64,000 nt of DNA from Cylindrodendrum hubeiense (taxonomy: Eukaryota > Ascomycota > Sordariomycetes > Hypocreales > Nectriaceae), in NCBI GenBank assembly GCA_014621425.1, contig JAANBB010000179.1, forward strand, positions 1 to 64,000. The letters are read 5' to 3'. Every line of letters starts with the position of its first letter. Positions within the stretch are counted from its first letter, which is position 1. The translations under genes were made by a program, and so were the position numbers. Shown piece after piece: positions 34,901 to 46,656 of the stretch. The notes below the pieces were generated by a model. That model was not told the DNA's origin, did no database searches, and saw only the letters and a list, made by a program, of their open reading frames with translations.

Positions 34901-35790
34901 TTTCCATTTTCAAAAAGCTCCTTGCCCATGACGCCGAGATTAATCGCACCGACGGCACCGACAGCAGTGTTTTACATCGACTTATCCAGGGCTCACAAAT
35001 CGAGTGTCTCAAACTGGCGCTCAAAGAAGAGGCAAATATTGAGGACCGAAACCCTATTGATGGGTCAACACCCCTGCAGTGTGCAGCCAAATCTGGCGAC
35101 AAGGAAGCAATACAACTTCTACTGCACTTCGGTGCCGAAATCAACGCCTCTGCTGCTGATAATCATGCACATGGTCGCACTGCTCTGCAGGCCGCCATGC
35201 ATAATGACTTTCAGGGCAAGGGTAAACCTGTGCATGTTATTGAGGAGCTGGTGTGGTTACTTCTACACAACGGGGCTGAGGTCAACGCCCCTGCGGGTAA
35301 ATGTTACGGCCGGACCGCTCTACAAGCAGCGACCTCATATGCGGAGCCGAGCGCCAGGGTCGTTGTACTTCTCTTGAAACAAGGTGCACAAGTCAATGCC
35401 AATCCAGCTGAAGTTGGCGGAGTTACAGCCCTCCAGGGAGCTGCAATCTCGGGGGATCTCCAGATTGCGAAAATACTCATTGCCGAAGGTGCCAATGTCA
35501 ATGCAGGAGCGGCCCCGACTGAAGGCCGAACTGCCATTGAGGGGGCGGCCGAACATGGTCGGTTAGAAATGGTGCAGCTGCTTCTCCATGCAGGCGTGAA
35601 GGCTGAGCTAAACGGGTGGTTCAGCACGGCAATTGATTTTGCCACGAAGTCCGAACGATTTGACATTGCAGATCTGTTAAGAAAACATTCACAGGAGGCA
35701 TTGAACACTTTTGCGCATCAACTCGAACAGCAGCTACCAAATCCTGGCATGATACTTGGTGAAGATGATGGGGATCAACTGATGTCCTAA
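31946..35790 (+). CDS. Clr5-domain ankyrin-repeat protein
   Basis: Four exons: 31946-32070, 32120-32328, 32392-32895 and 32951-35790. Introns are 49, 63 and 55 nt, with GTACGT, GTAAGT and GTATTT donors; the last has a perfect ttactaac branch site. Phases close to give 1225 residues. Residues of about 4-100, formed across the first intron ('MPIDWSLHNQALEEALELYA', 'EITERQFKHKAGGLKNL', 'EWQAVANEIHKRTNEGK'), match the fungal Clr5 domain pattern. A low-complexity linker follows. From residue 520 or so onward there are ten or more ankyrin repeats, the clearest near the end ('GRTALQAAMHNDFQGKGK', 'VTALQGAAISGDLQIAKIL'). Clr5-ANK proteins are common and expanded in filamentous ascomycetes. Roles in regulation or recognition are proposed, not shown. 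No NTPase domain. Confidence 0.85.
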
Positions 35791-36595
35791 AGATTGTATT
35801 TATAATTTATTTCTTCTAGCTCATTATTTCATAGCTTGACTCTAATTTTTGACTTGCAAGGGATCATTTCTTATGTTCATTTTAGTGACCTTACTTTAAA
35901 TGTCATTATGTGGCAGATGGCCTTTCAAAGAGTATGGGTCTCGTCAGTCGATACCTTTGGATCCTAGTGTACTGACACCATGACCATCAGAAATACAGCC
36001 GATGTAGCCACATGTATGGATCCTGGCCACTGGGATCTTTGTCCAAGTTAGTTGCGACCCTCGATCAAAGAGAGGAAGTTAACATTGTGTTACATCCCGC
36101 TCATCTCTTTAATGTTCAGTTGGAGAACTGTCGTGTGGAATTAAAGCAGTCCGATGCTTATCTGGAATACTATGCACGACCTCGTGGGTGGTAGTATGGA
36201 AGTTGTGAGTAGGGAGTGTCGCAGAGTTGGATCTTCCACATAGCCGCATCATTGGTTTGACGCCGAAGCCGCGGCGTATCGCGCGACTGGCTGAGTGTTG
36301 AATCTCAAATTCGCAAAGATATTCAAGAACAAAACGCAGATACTATTACGAGGCCTTCTAGACATGCAGATAGCCTAGTGGGATGGTCAAGTCACGGATG
36401 AGAATGTAGAGGCAATACTGGGATTATCTGTTTGTCATTCGCAGTGAATGAAACGGTTCAAGTGTGGGAGAAGGCTAAGTAGCCAATACGCGCCCACAAC
36501 GGGACTGATCTATAATTATACAAGATTGAAGGGAGAATATCTTTATGGAATAAAAAACGGGCTTCTATGAGTATTTAGATTCGATATACATCGTC
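35791..36595. other. Gene-free stretch
   Basis: Presumably the 3' regions of two converging genes. A 60-codon frame at 36012 has no family features and is not called. Confidence 0.5.
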
Positions 36596-36601
36596 TCGCC
36601 A

Positions 36602-39600
36602 TCAACGCCTGGGAGGGAAGCCATCGTTGGCATCGTCAAACGCCCCATGGTACACATCAATCGGGTTCCAGAGGGTCTGCGCGTGGCCGGCGTCACGACA
36701 GTTGTTGCAGCCGTTGACGGTAACGTGGCACCCGTTGTAGAGGTACGTGCTGCCGCAGCCCTTTGCACCGTTAAGGTTGTAGATATTGAGCATCGAGTCC
36801 TTGATCTGCTTGCCCGTCATACCCTGGGAGAAGGCGTCGTCATTATCACAGGTCCAGATGACGGTGCAGCCGTAGTTGATTCCGAAGAAGTCCTCGATGA
36901 TAGGACCCGCGATGGGGAAGATGGCGTTGGCAATGTCCTCGCCTGAGGCGTCAGGCCAGACGGCCGAGGTGTACTGGTGGTACACGACGTCATCCACGTA
37001 GCGGCTCGCGGCGGACAGGCAGGTGTCCTTGGAGATGGAGGCACAGATGGATGAGCCATCATGGTTGCCCCTATACTGATCAGAGTTCGGAGGCGCCGGA
37101 GGAACGTATGGGTTCGTGGCAGGACCGCTGTTGTTGATGTCAGGGGGGCTGCAGCCTATTCGTAATTGGTTAGCGACATGCCTATCAATTTCTAGTGAGC
37201 GTTGGTTACATACATTGATCGAAGATCTTGTTGTTCTGAGAGTCGTAGAGACAGCCGTCCTCTCCATAGTAGACGTCGCCATAGTTAGCGGGCCAGCGAG
37301 CCTGGAGCTGGCAGGTCGCCTTGGAGTGAAGCTGGTTGTCGATGCTCGCGTCGAAGCCAGACAGGATCAGAATAGTACTGTAAGGCTCATTGGGGTCGGA
37401 GGCGACGTCTGTTAAGATGCTTGTTAGCCCAGGAACAAAGAGCAAAGGCTTGGTGACATACTGTAAGAGCTCTCGTAGACGCTAGAGATGGAGCCAGCGT
37501 CAGAGGCACATCGGGGAGAGTTGCCGATGAGGATACAGCCCTTGTTGACATGCTAAATGTGATGTTAGTTGAAACCTTCTTGTGATACGCTCAATGACTT
37601 ACGATATTGGTTCCGGCAGGGTTGGCTGTGGGTACCGAGATGGGGCGGCACACGGGGTTGAGCGATCCCTCGATCAAGGTGCAGATCATGCCGTCGGAGG
37701 TGACAGTCCTAATGTTGGGCAAGGTTCGAGTGCTGCTCGTAGACTCCTCGCTCTCAGTAGAGACGGTGGTGACTGAGGACTCCTCGGAAGTACTCCTGGA
37801 GATGATGGTCGTGGAGAAGGTCGTGGCAGTGGAAATGATAGGAGTGATCGCGTCTGTCGTGGCAGTAGACTGGGCAGTGGAGGTCTCTTCGGTAGAGCTG
37901 GTAGCTGTGGATTCGTTGGTTGTGGTCTCAGTTGTCGCAGTGGACTGTTCGGTGCTGGTGGCAGCTGTGGACTCATCGGAGGTGGCTGTAGACTCTCCAG
38001 TCGACGTGGTCTCGGTGGTCTCAGTGCTGGCGGTAGCAGTAGACTCCCCCGTGGTGGTCTGGTCGCTTGTAGCGGTAGACTCAGCAGTGGTAGTGACGGC
38101 GGTAGACTCCTCAGTCGTAGTCTGCTCAGTAGTGGCGGTAGACTCGCCGGCAGTCGACTGGTCGGTGGTCGAGCTAGCCTCCTCCGTAGTCGTCGGGATA
38201 GGGCACGAGTCACCGTCACCTTCATCTCTCCCCTCAATGGATCGTTTGAACCCAATCACATCACCTCCAGTACCGGCGAGATCTCTGTTGGCCGAGAACG
38301 AATAGTGGCCTGCATTAGCGTAGTCGCTAGCCCTGAAGGCGTCAAAGAGGTCGACCAAGGTCTGCTTATCGGCGTCTGCCGGATCCATCGCTGTGATGTC
38401 CGCATCAACTTGAGCCATCCAGGTCTGCACGAATGTCCAAGCTGCCGCAGCGTCACCGTTGAGACGGTCGTCCATGAAGGTCTGGTACTTGTCGGCGAAG
38501 CTGAACGCGCCCCCTGAAATGGGGATCGCCTTGTCGGTCACAAACTGGTCGATGCCTCTAAAGGAATTGTACATGCGCTGGTTTGTAACCTCGAAAAGTG
38601 CCTTGACGGGTCCGGAGTTGAAGATGTCGACGGCGTTTCCAATCGCCGCGAGGACCTGGATCGTCTGAAGGGTAGAGCCGGAAAAGTTGTCGGTAAAGCC
38701 AGTTGCCGCCAGCTCTCCAACCTTGAACATGGCACCCTTGATCTCATTGATTTGTTTCTGCATGACAACGAACTCGAGCTGTGTGCTTTTCGGGGCGCTG
38801 CTTGGGGCTTTCTCGACCAGCTGTTCCATGACGGTTTTGAGCTTCTTGTCTTTGTTGGGATTGCCGCATGCGCCCCACTTGGTCATGAAGATCAGATCGA
38901 ACTCATCGCAGGTGAGGACTGCGGCACCGTTGCTCCTTGTCCCTGGCACCAGATCAAACTCAAAAAAGTCGGTAAAGAACTTGAGCTCCCAGACGTGATC
39001 GACTGTCCAGTATTTGGACATGCCAGTGGCGCCCTTGATCTTTGCGTCCGCGGTGTTGATAACGGCCCAGCCAGGAGTCAAGTCGGTACCTGAGCAATCC
39101 TTGCGATCGTACCATCTTAGGATGTTGGTTAACCAATCCGCAGTCTGTTTGCTGGGTTTGTCCTCTGCAGTGACCATTTGTTGGGCGGACGGGTTGGCTG
39201 GAAAGAGAGGTGGGGCGAAAGCTTTGCAGTCTCCAAAGAAGGGAGTCCGAGCCCTCTTTTCTATGTGACCACGCTCATGTAGCTGAGCAGGAGAGTCAAT
39301 GGACCACCGCCTCATGTCGTCTGAAGAGTTGTCATCATCGTCGTCTGAAGGGAGGTTAAGCTCATAAGGGATTGCGCTGCAGAAAGCCTCTGAAGTCGTG
39401 GAAGTCTCGGAGGCCGTAGTAGACACGGTAGAAGACTCCTCGGTCTTTGTTGACTCCACCTCGGTGGTCGAGTTATTATCATCATCGGTGGTCGAGTTAT
39501 TATCATCATCGTCATCATCATTATCGTCCAATTCATCGAGTCCTTCCAGAGCCTCAGCCAAAAGGGTACCGGCAGCAGCAGCACCAAAGGCCGGAGCAAG

Positions 39601-40440
39601 GGTGGCAAAGACAGCGGGAGCCAGAGCTGGCGTAATCACGGCCGGGGCGAGGGCAGTGAGCTGAGTCGAGAACCAACCAAGCAAAGCCGCAAGTCCAACG
39701 AGAGCAGCTTCGACGGTGTGGGAGTCGTGGTCGCTGAGACTGTTACGGTCAACCTGCTGCAACTGGGATTGAATTTGCTGGAGCTGCTCTTCCTCCTCCT
39801 GGGCACGTTGTTGGAATTGTTCGACCTCCTCTGCCGATGGTGAAGGATTGGCGGCGATGGAGGAGGCAGCAGCAGCAAGATCAGTAAAAGAGCTGGAAGC
39901 GCTGGTGGCAGCAGCAGGAACGACAGCAAAGAAGCCTGTTTCAGTGGTGGCTTTGGCCGTGGTGGTGGTAGGGGCATCAGCCGTGGTGGTAGGGGCATCG
40001 GCCGTGGTGGTAGGGACATTGGCTGTGGTTGTGGTAGTGACATCAGCCGCGGCAGATGTATCTGTCGTGACAGTGACAGAGACTTCAGTTGTGGATGCGT
40101 CAGTCGCAGTAGCGGCATCGGGTGTCGTGAAAGCATCAGTTGTCGTGGATGCGTCTGTGGTCTCGATGCTTCCAGTGGTTGTAGACTCAACCTCAGTGGT
40201 CGTAGACTCGTCCTCAGTGGTGGACTGCGTGCTCTCGGCACTAGTCACAGAGCTAGTAAAGACATCGGAACTCGTAGCGGGGGTTGTGGTGCTTTCAAAA
40301 GGAAGCGGGAAGCGAGTGGTGGTGGTGGCTGGCTCAGGAGTAGTGTCAACGTCTCGGGCCGCAAGCCGCACGCGTGGGACGCGGGCTTGGACGCCGGACA
40401 GCAGCAGAACTGCGGCCACTAACCCTCTGGGGAGCAGCAT
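36602..40440 (-). CDS. Secreted Thr/Ser-rich mucin-like protein with Cys-rich C-terminal domain
   Basis: Four exons on the minus strand: 40440-37603, 37552-37462, 37408-37214 and 37155-36602. Donors are GTAAGT, GTATGT and GTATGT; branch words are ctaac or gctaac. Phases close to 1225 residues. Residues 1-19 are a signal peptide (MLLPRGLVAAVLLLSGVQA). Residues 30-165 are Thr/Ser-rich, likely O-glycosylated. An alanine-rich hydrophobic helix with a coiled coil and an Asp/Asn run (about 315-335) follows. A globular region at 400-740 contains 'YWTVDHVWELKFFTDFFEF', and a second Thr/Ser block spans 745-910. The C-terminal domain has regularly spaced cysteines and ends near 'YNGCHVTVNGCNNC'. The DHVxEL and Cys-rich parts resemble regions attached to fungal subgroup C chitinases and killer-toxin-like proteins, but no chitinase catalytic domain is present. 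Cell-surface or secreted; role unknown. Confidence 0.75.
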
Positions 40441-40548
40441 GGTGGCGGACTAAAAAGAAACTTGTCTAGGAATGAGAGACTAGAGCGAGAGACTAGAGTG
40501 ATCTGGCTTGGTGATGGCTATTGGGTTGATTGAGAGGCCAGGCCTGGG

Positions 40549-40556
40549 TTTATAAC
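40549..40556 (-). promoter_or_regulatory. TATA-like box
   Basis: On the minus strand 'gttataaac' lies about 110 bp upstream of the ATG at 40440, a normal position for a fungal TATA element. Confidence 0.4.
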
Positions 40557-40559
40557 ATA

Positions 40560-41360
40560 GATGGACGGCTTCTGGTCTCGCACGGAGAAGCTGATTGCCG
40601 TGCAGATTAGAATGTAACACAGCCTCTGCACGTAGATCCTTTCATTTAGCCCCCATACTAGGAGTAGGGACCTGCATGAGGCTCGCTCCATGCCGAGGGA
40701 ACGAGAGGAAACATAGGTCCCTGCTGCGGGCCTTCATCTGCTGGCCAAAGCCCCGCCTCGTCAGCTTGTATGCCAAGCGCCCCTGCATCGACAAAATGAT
40801 CGTCGAACCAGACACGAGCCTCCATTTTGGAACTGCTCTTTTTGGCAGCGGGTGAGATGAGAACGGCGTGCTCTGCGGCAGCGTGCATCGACCTGCAGCT
40901 TCGTCAGCGCTAGCGAGGGCTCTAAGCATTCTGCGCTGTTGCCAGCTCATTCTATTTCGAAAGCTGACAGCGGGTCGCATCAAGCTCCCGATCTGAAACA
41001 GCATGTCTGAACATATTACTCGATAGGGAATCATGTCGACACCCCTGTCTTCAGCTAAAGGAAGCGTGCAGAGGGGCCGCCAATGACGGCAGCGGACCCC
41101 AAATGGCTTCGGCCGCACCATGGCCGCCACGGCGGATACCCCCAGGCAATGTCCGGTCAGCCCTACTAGACAGATAACTCGGCGTCATCGGGGCTCAACC
41201 ACTCATTGGCAGATGACCTATTTTGTTTCCGGCGCCCCCAATGATTCCACATCCTTCAATCTCCATCTTGCACATCAGCGGCCGCTCTCCATTTCTCCCT
41301 GTTGATGTTCTAGGCGCCACGCTGTCGGACCGCCAAGAACCAATCGCCGCTCGGATCCAT
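40560..41360. other. Gene-free intergenic region between divergent genes
   Basis: It separates the secreted mucin-like gene (minus) from the F-box gene (plus). No supported coding frame is seen. Confidence 0.45.
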
Positions 41361-41361
41361 C

Positions 41362-42848
41362 ATGTCTCCCCGTTGTGTGTATTGCGTCGTCTGCGGGTGT
41401 CCCTTCGAGATGCCGCCTAGCGATGACTACGTCGACAGCGAAGACGAGACTTCGGAGACAGAAGACCCTCCAGAGGATACCACAAAAGAGGCAAGTCATC
41501 GCATGCATTCCTCCCCGTATTCATCCCGTCCAGGAAAAGAACTGGAGCTCTACCCCGCTGGCAAGGATCGGCCGCTGCCGGGCCGCCGCCGATCCGAAGC
41601 TTTGGCCCACAACACCTCCGGGCTTCCGCCTTGTCTCACGCAGCTCCGGACTGGCTGACTGCTCACTTTGAGTGCAAACGCTAATCTGGTTTGGTAGTGG
41701 TTGTGCGATATCCGGCTGATCGGCTCTGCGGCCTATGCACAACAGCTCTACCCTCTCCACGAGTAATGGCTCCCTCTTGAAAGTCCTTTTGCAACGCTGA
41801 CACGAGAATCCACAGGATCAACAACCAATCTGACATTGAAGGCTTGTTCATCTCGGGGCCTGCATACTGGAGCGAAGGTCATGAATTTCGGACGAGGGAT
41901 CAGGGTGCAGACTTGTTCCGCGTGCTGAGCCTGGACAAGCACACCGGCGATGGCCTGTTCCCGCTCCATAATCGGTGCCTGAACATCCTTCGGTACGCCA
42001 TCGCCTGGCACATCGAGTATGCCCGACAGCCTCCCTCGCCATCCTTGAGCCTGATGGGCGTCTACAAGTTCCTCTGTTCCCAACGCAAGCGCAATCTAGT
42101 AGAGATGTACAGAATTGCCAACCAAGAAGGCATCAATAGTACAAGTGACTACGCATCATACGGCCTTGAGTATAAGCACAACTACTATGGGGCGAGGAGA
42201 TTCTGGACTTCCGAGGGCTGGGAGGTCTACGACGGGATCACTGAGGTTCGTTATCCTATCCATCTTACGTCTGCCAACGCCAAGCTCATGCTAGTTTAGT
42301 GGTTCTGCGACCCGGTTAATGTCCCTGGACTTCCGGATTTTGTCTCGGCGTTACTTAGCGAGATCGCACCAGCCCCAGAAAACGACCAGGATCCTTCGGA
42401 TATAGCAAGCTCCTGCATCGCAGCTGCAACACCGAGTCCAGGGATTGGCTTCCAACACTTGCCACTTGAAATATTGAATCACGTCACTAGCTTCCTTTCA
42501 GCCTCATCCGTTGTGCGCCTGCGACGATGCTCTAGGACCCTGTCTCGCCGCATTGTCCTTGACAGGCAATTCTGGCGGACGCAGCTCCTAAATGGTGGCA
42601 CAATTCCTTATTTGTACGGGTATGGCAGTTTCGGCGAGGATTTGGATGCAAATACAGCGCAAACTGATTCTCTACCTGCTATGCCAGTCTCTGGGGATTG
42701 GGAGGGCCTCGCCCACAAGTTTGGGGATATAGCTGATGACATGATCGAAGTTGAAAAGCCAGCTTTGACACCCACTCCCTGGGGATTGCGGAACCGTTGC
42801 AGACTATGGGTTCTTATCAACTGTCTAATAAATTCTTCATTGGAATGA
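41362..42848 (+). CDS. F-box protein of the fungal 'WLYxxRLIG' family, possibly C-terminally truncated
   Basis: Proposed exons 41362-41490, 41698-41762, 41816-42245 and 42300-42848 give 390 residues in phase. The first intron would be a GC-AG intron (AG|GCAAGT donor, gctaatc branch, 207 nt); the others are GT-AG (53 and 54 nt). The N-terminus has 'CVYCVVCGCPFEMP', a small Cys motif. It is followed by an acidic stretch, then 'WLCDIRLIG' and 'GLFISGPAYWSEGHEF', hallmarks of this family. The F-box itself is 'FQHLPLEILNHVTSFLSASS' near residue 260. The protein ends soon after 'WGLRNRCRLWVLINCL', where relatives normally continue. Open but frameshifted sequence follows to 43171. SCF ubiquitin-ligase adaptor by family. 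The first intron is the least certain part. Confidence 0.6.
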
Positions 42849-43171
42849 GACTTTCGGCAGGAGGCACACAATATCACAAGCTGAAATATGTCCACAAGAC
42901 GTCACAGGTCAATCCAATTATGTGTTCCGGGACGCCGTAACCATGACTGGGTTCCAGAAGCCCTTTATTGTTACAGGAAGAGGCGTACAAGTTTAATCAT
43001 CCAACCACGCCACGCGGTGGCAACTGGATGGTGGATAGGCAGTTCAGACTTGGCTCAATTTGCCAGTCTCGTATCGGCGTAAGCAGTGGGATGACAAATA
43101 CGCCACAGCACAAATATGTTGGATTGAGACCGGATTTAGATAATCCGCTGGTATACATGTTATATCCTTAG
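42849..43171 (+). pseudogene. Likely decayed C-terminal part of the F-box gene
   Basis: Beyond the stop at 42848, different frames read 'YVHKTSQVN' and 'WMVDRQFRLGSICQSRIGVS', ending at 43171. The length and position fit the missing C-terminal half of the upstream F-box protein, but no single frame or convincing intron joins them. Decay by frameshift is inferred. Confidence 0.35.
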
Positions 43172-43698
43172 TCAGAGTAGTGAGATTGGACCCTGCGCTC
43201 GAGGAAAGGAAGCTAGATGCATCCTAAATCAATACAATCAGATTATGGATCCACACTCAGTTGAACCATAATCCCTTGATCGAATGTGAAGTATCGAAAA
43301 TTTGTCCCAATCAAGCTAGACATGATTCCGCAAATTTCATTTCCTAGGAAGCCGATCTAGACAGCTCGCTGTCCAGGTCAGGTCATCATTAAACGTAGCC
43401 CAAGAAACACCCAGGTTTGTGTGTGTTGAGATTCGTTATTTGACTCCATCATGGCAATTGAAATATTCTACGCTGAGAAAATGGGCATTGTGCCAGTGTT
43501 GTCTCTGGAATGAGGACATTGTTGGTAATTACGATCAATCCCACATGTTCGAGCGCTTCGCGACTTGATTGACACATGGGTTCGCCAGTCGGGATTTTAT
43601 CCAACCTACAGTCTCTGGTATTCTTCAATATGTTGGACCCCTCCTAAGGAATGGGAAGGTCTAGCACTTCGAGTTGAATCTCCAAAACGACGGATGAT

Positions 43699-44061
43699 AT
43701 GGGAACCCTTGATCACTTGCGGGTAGACGCGTCAGCAGGTATGTCAACACACGAAGATACTACAAAAGCTCACTGGATACAACAGATGATGCCGTGGCTA
43801 ATTTATGGGACCGGAATTACGACGAAAAATTTCGAAAATTCCGCAGGAGGCTCAAAAAGCAACGCCTTGTCTCAAACGCTCAAAGACGCCATTATCAATC
43901 CCCGACATCTAGGACTCGAATCTCTTTGGGTACATGTATTATGCATTATCCAAGATGATGACGCTGGCCAAAACACGAGATTGGCCTTATGGTTCGATTT
44001 ATTTGAACTGTGCCTTTTGCGTCGCTGCGGCACGAACAGCTCCATCAAATTAGGTTCCTAA
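43699..44061 (+). pseudogene. HET-domain relic
   Basis: A frame of about 110 codons includes 'LSQTLKDAIINPRHLGLESL' followed by 'WVHVLCIIQDDD'. The HET consensus here is roughly L..T..DAI.....LG...LWIDALCIIQDD, so the match is specific. Its expected N-terminal (YxALSYxWG) and C-terminal (RGWxxQE) motifs are absent, and the frame ends soon after. HET domains trigger heterokaryon-incompatibility cell death. This piece is too short to act. Confidence 0.55.
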
Positions 44062-44203
44062 ATCGCATCGCTGCACTTGGCAAAATGTACTCTTGGCGTG
44101 TGAGATGGAGGTGCTAATGGAACCGCACGACGGCTCTCGTAGCGGAACCTTCCCAATTAGTGCCTCTTCATTCGCAAAAGTATTTCAACTTCCCCTCTAG
44201 AGC

Positions 44204-44626
44204 ATGCAGCCCCAACGTGTTCTGAATGAGAGCATGAGAAGTATACCATACAAGAATGACAGATTTATGATACTCGAACTTTTGGCGGGCGAGGTGGAAG
44301 AATATATATGCCATTCAAGGGTCATTAATTTTCTGTCCAATATTTTTGAGGATAAGTGCTATTTTGAGGCGCAGAATCATTCCCGGTGGGCTGCCGTATG
44401 TGTACATCCGAGAGCGGGCGAAAGCCAGTCGCTGGATGTCTGTCACTATATTAGCATGGACGAGCTAGAGTTCCTTGGAAATGATGTTCCTCCCTCTAAT
44501 CGGTTATATCTGGCATTCTACATTCTTAAAGATGATGAAGCGCATCGGGCTGGCCATCAGAACCCACTACTCCAGACGACGAAGTTGAAAACACGGCTGA
44601 TCATGACCGCCAACGGCAACAGTTAG
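44204..44626 (+). CDS. Hypothetical small protein, unrecognised
   Basis: ATG-started frame of 140 codons ('MRSIPYKNDRFMILELLAGE', later 'LDVCHYISMDELEFLGNDV'). Composition is normal for protein and there are no repeats, but I find no known domain, signal peptide or intron. It follows the HET relic by 140 bp and could be a decayed part of the same gene. Treat as doubtful. Confidence 0.3.
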   Translation: MQPQRVLNESMRSIPYKNDRFMILELLAGEVEEYICHSRVINFLSNIFEDKCYFEAQNHSRWAAVCVHPRAGESQSLDVCHYISMDELEFLGNDVPPSNRLYLAFYILKDDEAHRAGHQNPLLQTTKLKTRLIMTANGNS

Positions 44627-44629
44627 AGT

Positions 44630-45440
44630 TTTCTTGCTTGTCTTGAGTAAATCATATCATGGCAAGATTCAGGCACTTATTGCTACGCACGAAGGGGGCG
44701 GTGTTTACTAGCGCTAGAGGCCAATGGAAATAAAGTCTTCGAATAGTTGACTTTCAGTCCAGAAGTTGTTCTTGTGTAGGGTAGCTAGCTGGTGACCTAG
44801 CTTAGTGCACGACTGATCTTAATTGACAGGCAATACAGTATTATTCCATGTTTCTACCTTGTGCCGATAGATGCCCAAGTACTGGTGTCTCTCGACATCA
44901 TGCATATGTCGGATTCGTGGTTCAGCCTTGGTTGTTTATTGGGTGCGCGATTGTCTAGATGGGTTGTGGTAAGTAGGTGGCTGAGGAGGAGGCGCAGTGA
45001 TGGTGTCCAATGAATAATGTGACATTTTAGTGGTCCCGGTTCTGGTTGACCCGAGGCCCTGACGCCCATTCTTTCGGATCTCGCATACTCGGCGCGACAC
45101 GTAAAATTCTTGTGTCGCGCATTGCACAAAGCAGAGCGACCGGGTGAGTAAATGCGCCGAATCGGACACTGGTGCACAGCAAATCACACCCAAGCAAATG
45201 CGTCCCCTGCAACGGGCAAACAGTTTGCCCGCCTGCATGCGCTGTCAGTGGACGGAGGAATATGGTTGTATGGTGGGTCTATTCCTAGAACAAGCTAGCG
45301 GGCGTCTAGCGGGCGTTTAGGCTCAATCCTGTCGCTAAATGCCCCTAACTTCGCACTCGGGTTACAGGGGATGAGCTCCAGGTTTCGGTTCTCAGCCCTG
45401 TTTGATCTAATGCCGCATTGCCGGCCAAGGCTTCTCCAGG
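44630..45440. other. Gene-free stretch upstream of the NmrA-like gene
   Basis: No supported frame is seen. A short direct repeat ('agcgggcgt(c/t)ta') occurs near 45298-45317. Confidence 0.45.
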
Positions 45441-45446
45441 TCGCAC

Positions 45447-45455
45447 TATATATAT
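45447..45455 (+). promoter_or_regulatory. TATA box and CAC-rich leader
   Basis: 'tatatatat' lies about 150 bp before the ATG at 45604. A 'caccatcaccaccatcacca' run (45485-45510) and a CA-rich leader follow. Confidence 0.5.
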
Positions 45456-45603
45456 CGACACGTCGTTGGTTCCTAGAATCCATCCACCATCACCACCATC
45501 ACCACCATTGAACAGCCTTTTACTCTAACGCCATTCTATCTTACAAACCTTCACAGCTATCTCATCACTTACTTCACCACCACAACCCACAGCCAACATC
45601 ACA

Positions 45604-46500
45604 ATGTCGCTCCAGAAGACTGTCCTGGTCACCGGCGCTACCGGCAAGCAAGGCGGTGCCCTGATCGACAACATCTTGGCTTCCTCTCAGGCCGCCTCTT
45701 TCAGAATCGTGGCAGTGACCCGCGATGTGACCAGCTCCAAAGCCCAGAAGCTGGCCACTTACCCCAACGTGTCCGTCATTGAGGGAGACCTTTCAAATGC
45801 CGATGACATCTTCAACAAGGCCGGGCCTGTATGGGGCGTCTACAGTGTCCAAATCAACTCCGACCAGGAGGAGCAGCAAGGAAAAGCAATCATCGACGCC
45901 GCCATTTTGCATGGCGCTCAGCACTTTGTTTACTCGTCTGGAGACCGAGGCGGTCCAGAGCGATCACCCAACAACCCAACCTTTGTCAAAAACTTTGCTG
46001 CAAAGCATGCCATTGAGAAACATCTGGAACAGCGAGTTGAGAAAAGTCCCCAGCACATGACATTCACTATCCTTCGACCAGTCACCTTCTTCGACAACAT
46101 CACAACAGACATTCATGGCAAAGGATTCGCCCGCATGTGGGAGCAACTGGGCACAAAGAAGCTTCAGATGGTCTCGACCAAGGACATCGGCTGGTTCGCC
46201 GCTCAGAGCTTCCTCCAGCCTGAAAAGTACAGAAACGCGGCCTTGACGCTCGTGGGCGATGAGTTGACGCAGCCCGAGGCTGAGCTCATCTTCAGAGAGA
46301 TCATGAAGCAGCCCATGCAGATGGCACCTTGCCCGATTGCGAGTGCGGTGAAATTCGTCTTGAAGGGATCTGTGGGCGACATGTTCAAGTGGTTTGGAAA
46401 GGAAGGCTATGGTGGTAATGTGGAGGAATGCCGCAGCAAGAATCCCCGGATGCAAGATTTCCGAGCTTGGTTGGAAGAGAACAAGCGAGTTTTCATCTAA
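45604..46500 (+). CDS. NmrA-like family protein (atypical SDR)
   Basis: Single exon, 298 residues, with ATG in a good context (tcacaATGtc). Residues 6-18 hold the Rossmann signature VLVTGATGKQGGA (GxxGxxG). Later motifs 'GVYSVQINSDQEEQQGKAII' and 'AQHFVYSSGDRGG' are typical of NmrA-like proteins, which bind NAD(P) and act as redox sensors or as reductases of small molecules. The usual Tyr-x3-Lys catalytic pair is not obvious, which fits this family. The C-terminal half has the familiar 'TFTILRPVTFFDN' and 'VSTKDIGWFAAQSFLQPEKY'. No signal peptide, so cytosolic. It converges on the short-chain dehydrogenase gene 157 bp away. A second reductase of the broader group lies at 29969. Confidence 0.9.
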   Translation: MSLQKTVLVTGATGKQGGALIDNILASSQAASFRIVAVTRDVTSSKAQKLATYPNVSVIEGDLSNADDIFNKAGPVWGVYSVQINSDQEEQQGKAIIDAAILHGAQHFVYSSGDRGGPERSPNNPTFVKNFAAKHAIEKHLEQRVEKSPQHMTFTILRPVTFFDNITTDIHGKGFARMWEQLGTKKLQMVSTKDIGWFAAQSFLQPEKYRNAALTLVGDELTQPEAELIFREIMKQPMQMAPCPIASAVKFVLKGSVGDMFKWFGKEGYGGNVEECRSKNPRMQDFRAWLEENKRVFI

Positions 46501-46656
46501 TGGAACACGTTGAAGCGGCACGGCAGTTTAATGATCGAATTATGAGCATAACCTAGCGATATATCCTACTATTTCACTTTGCAAACCAAAGCCTATATAT
46601 GCCATCCAGTGAACCATGCTAAATCTCAGATGATCTGCCTTTGTTCGGATGAACTT

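Noticed and set aside
37607..38305. Plus-strand frame of 232 codons rich in Val/Ser
   Set aside because: It is antisense to the Thr/Ser-rich block of the secreted protein. The low-complexity repeats (tcagt/gtaga) keep several frames open. The same applies to 39848-40453.
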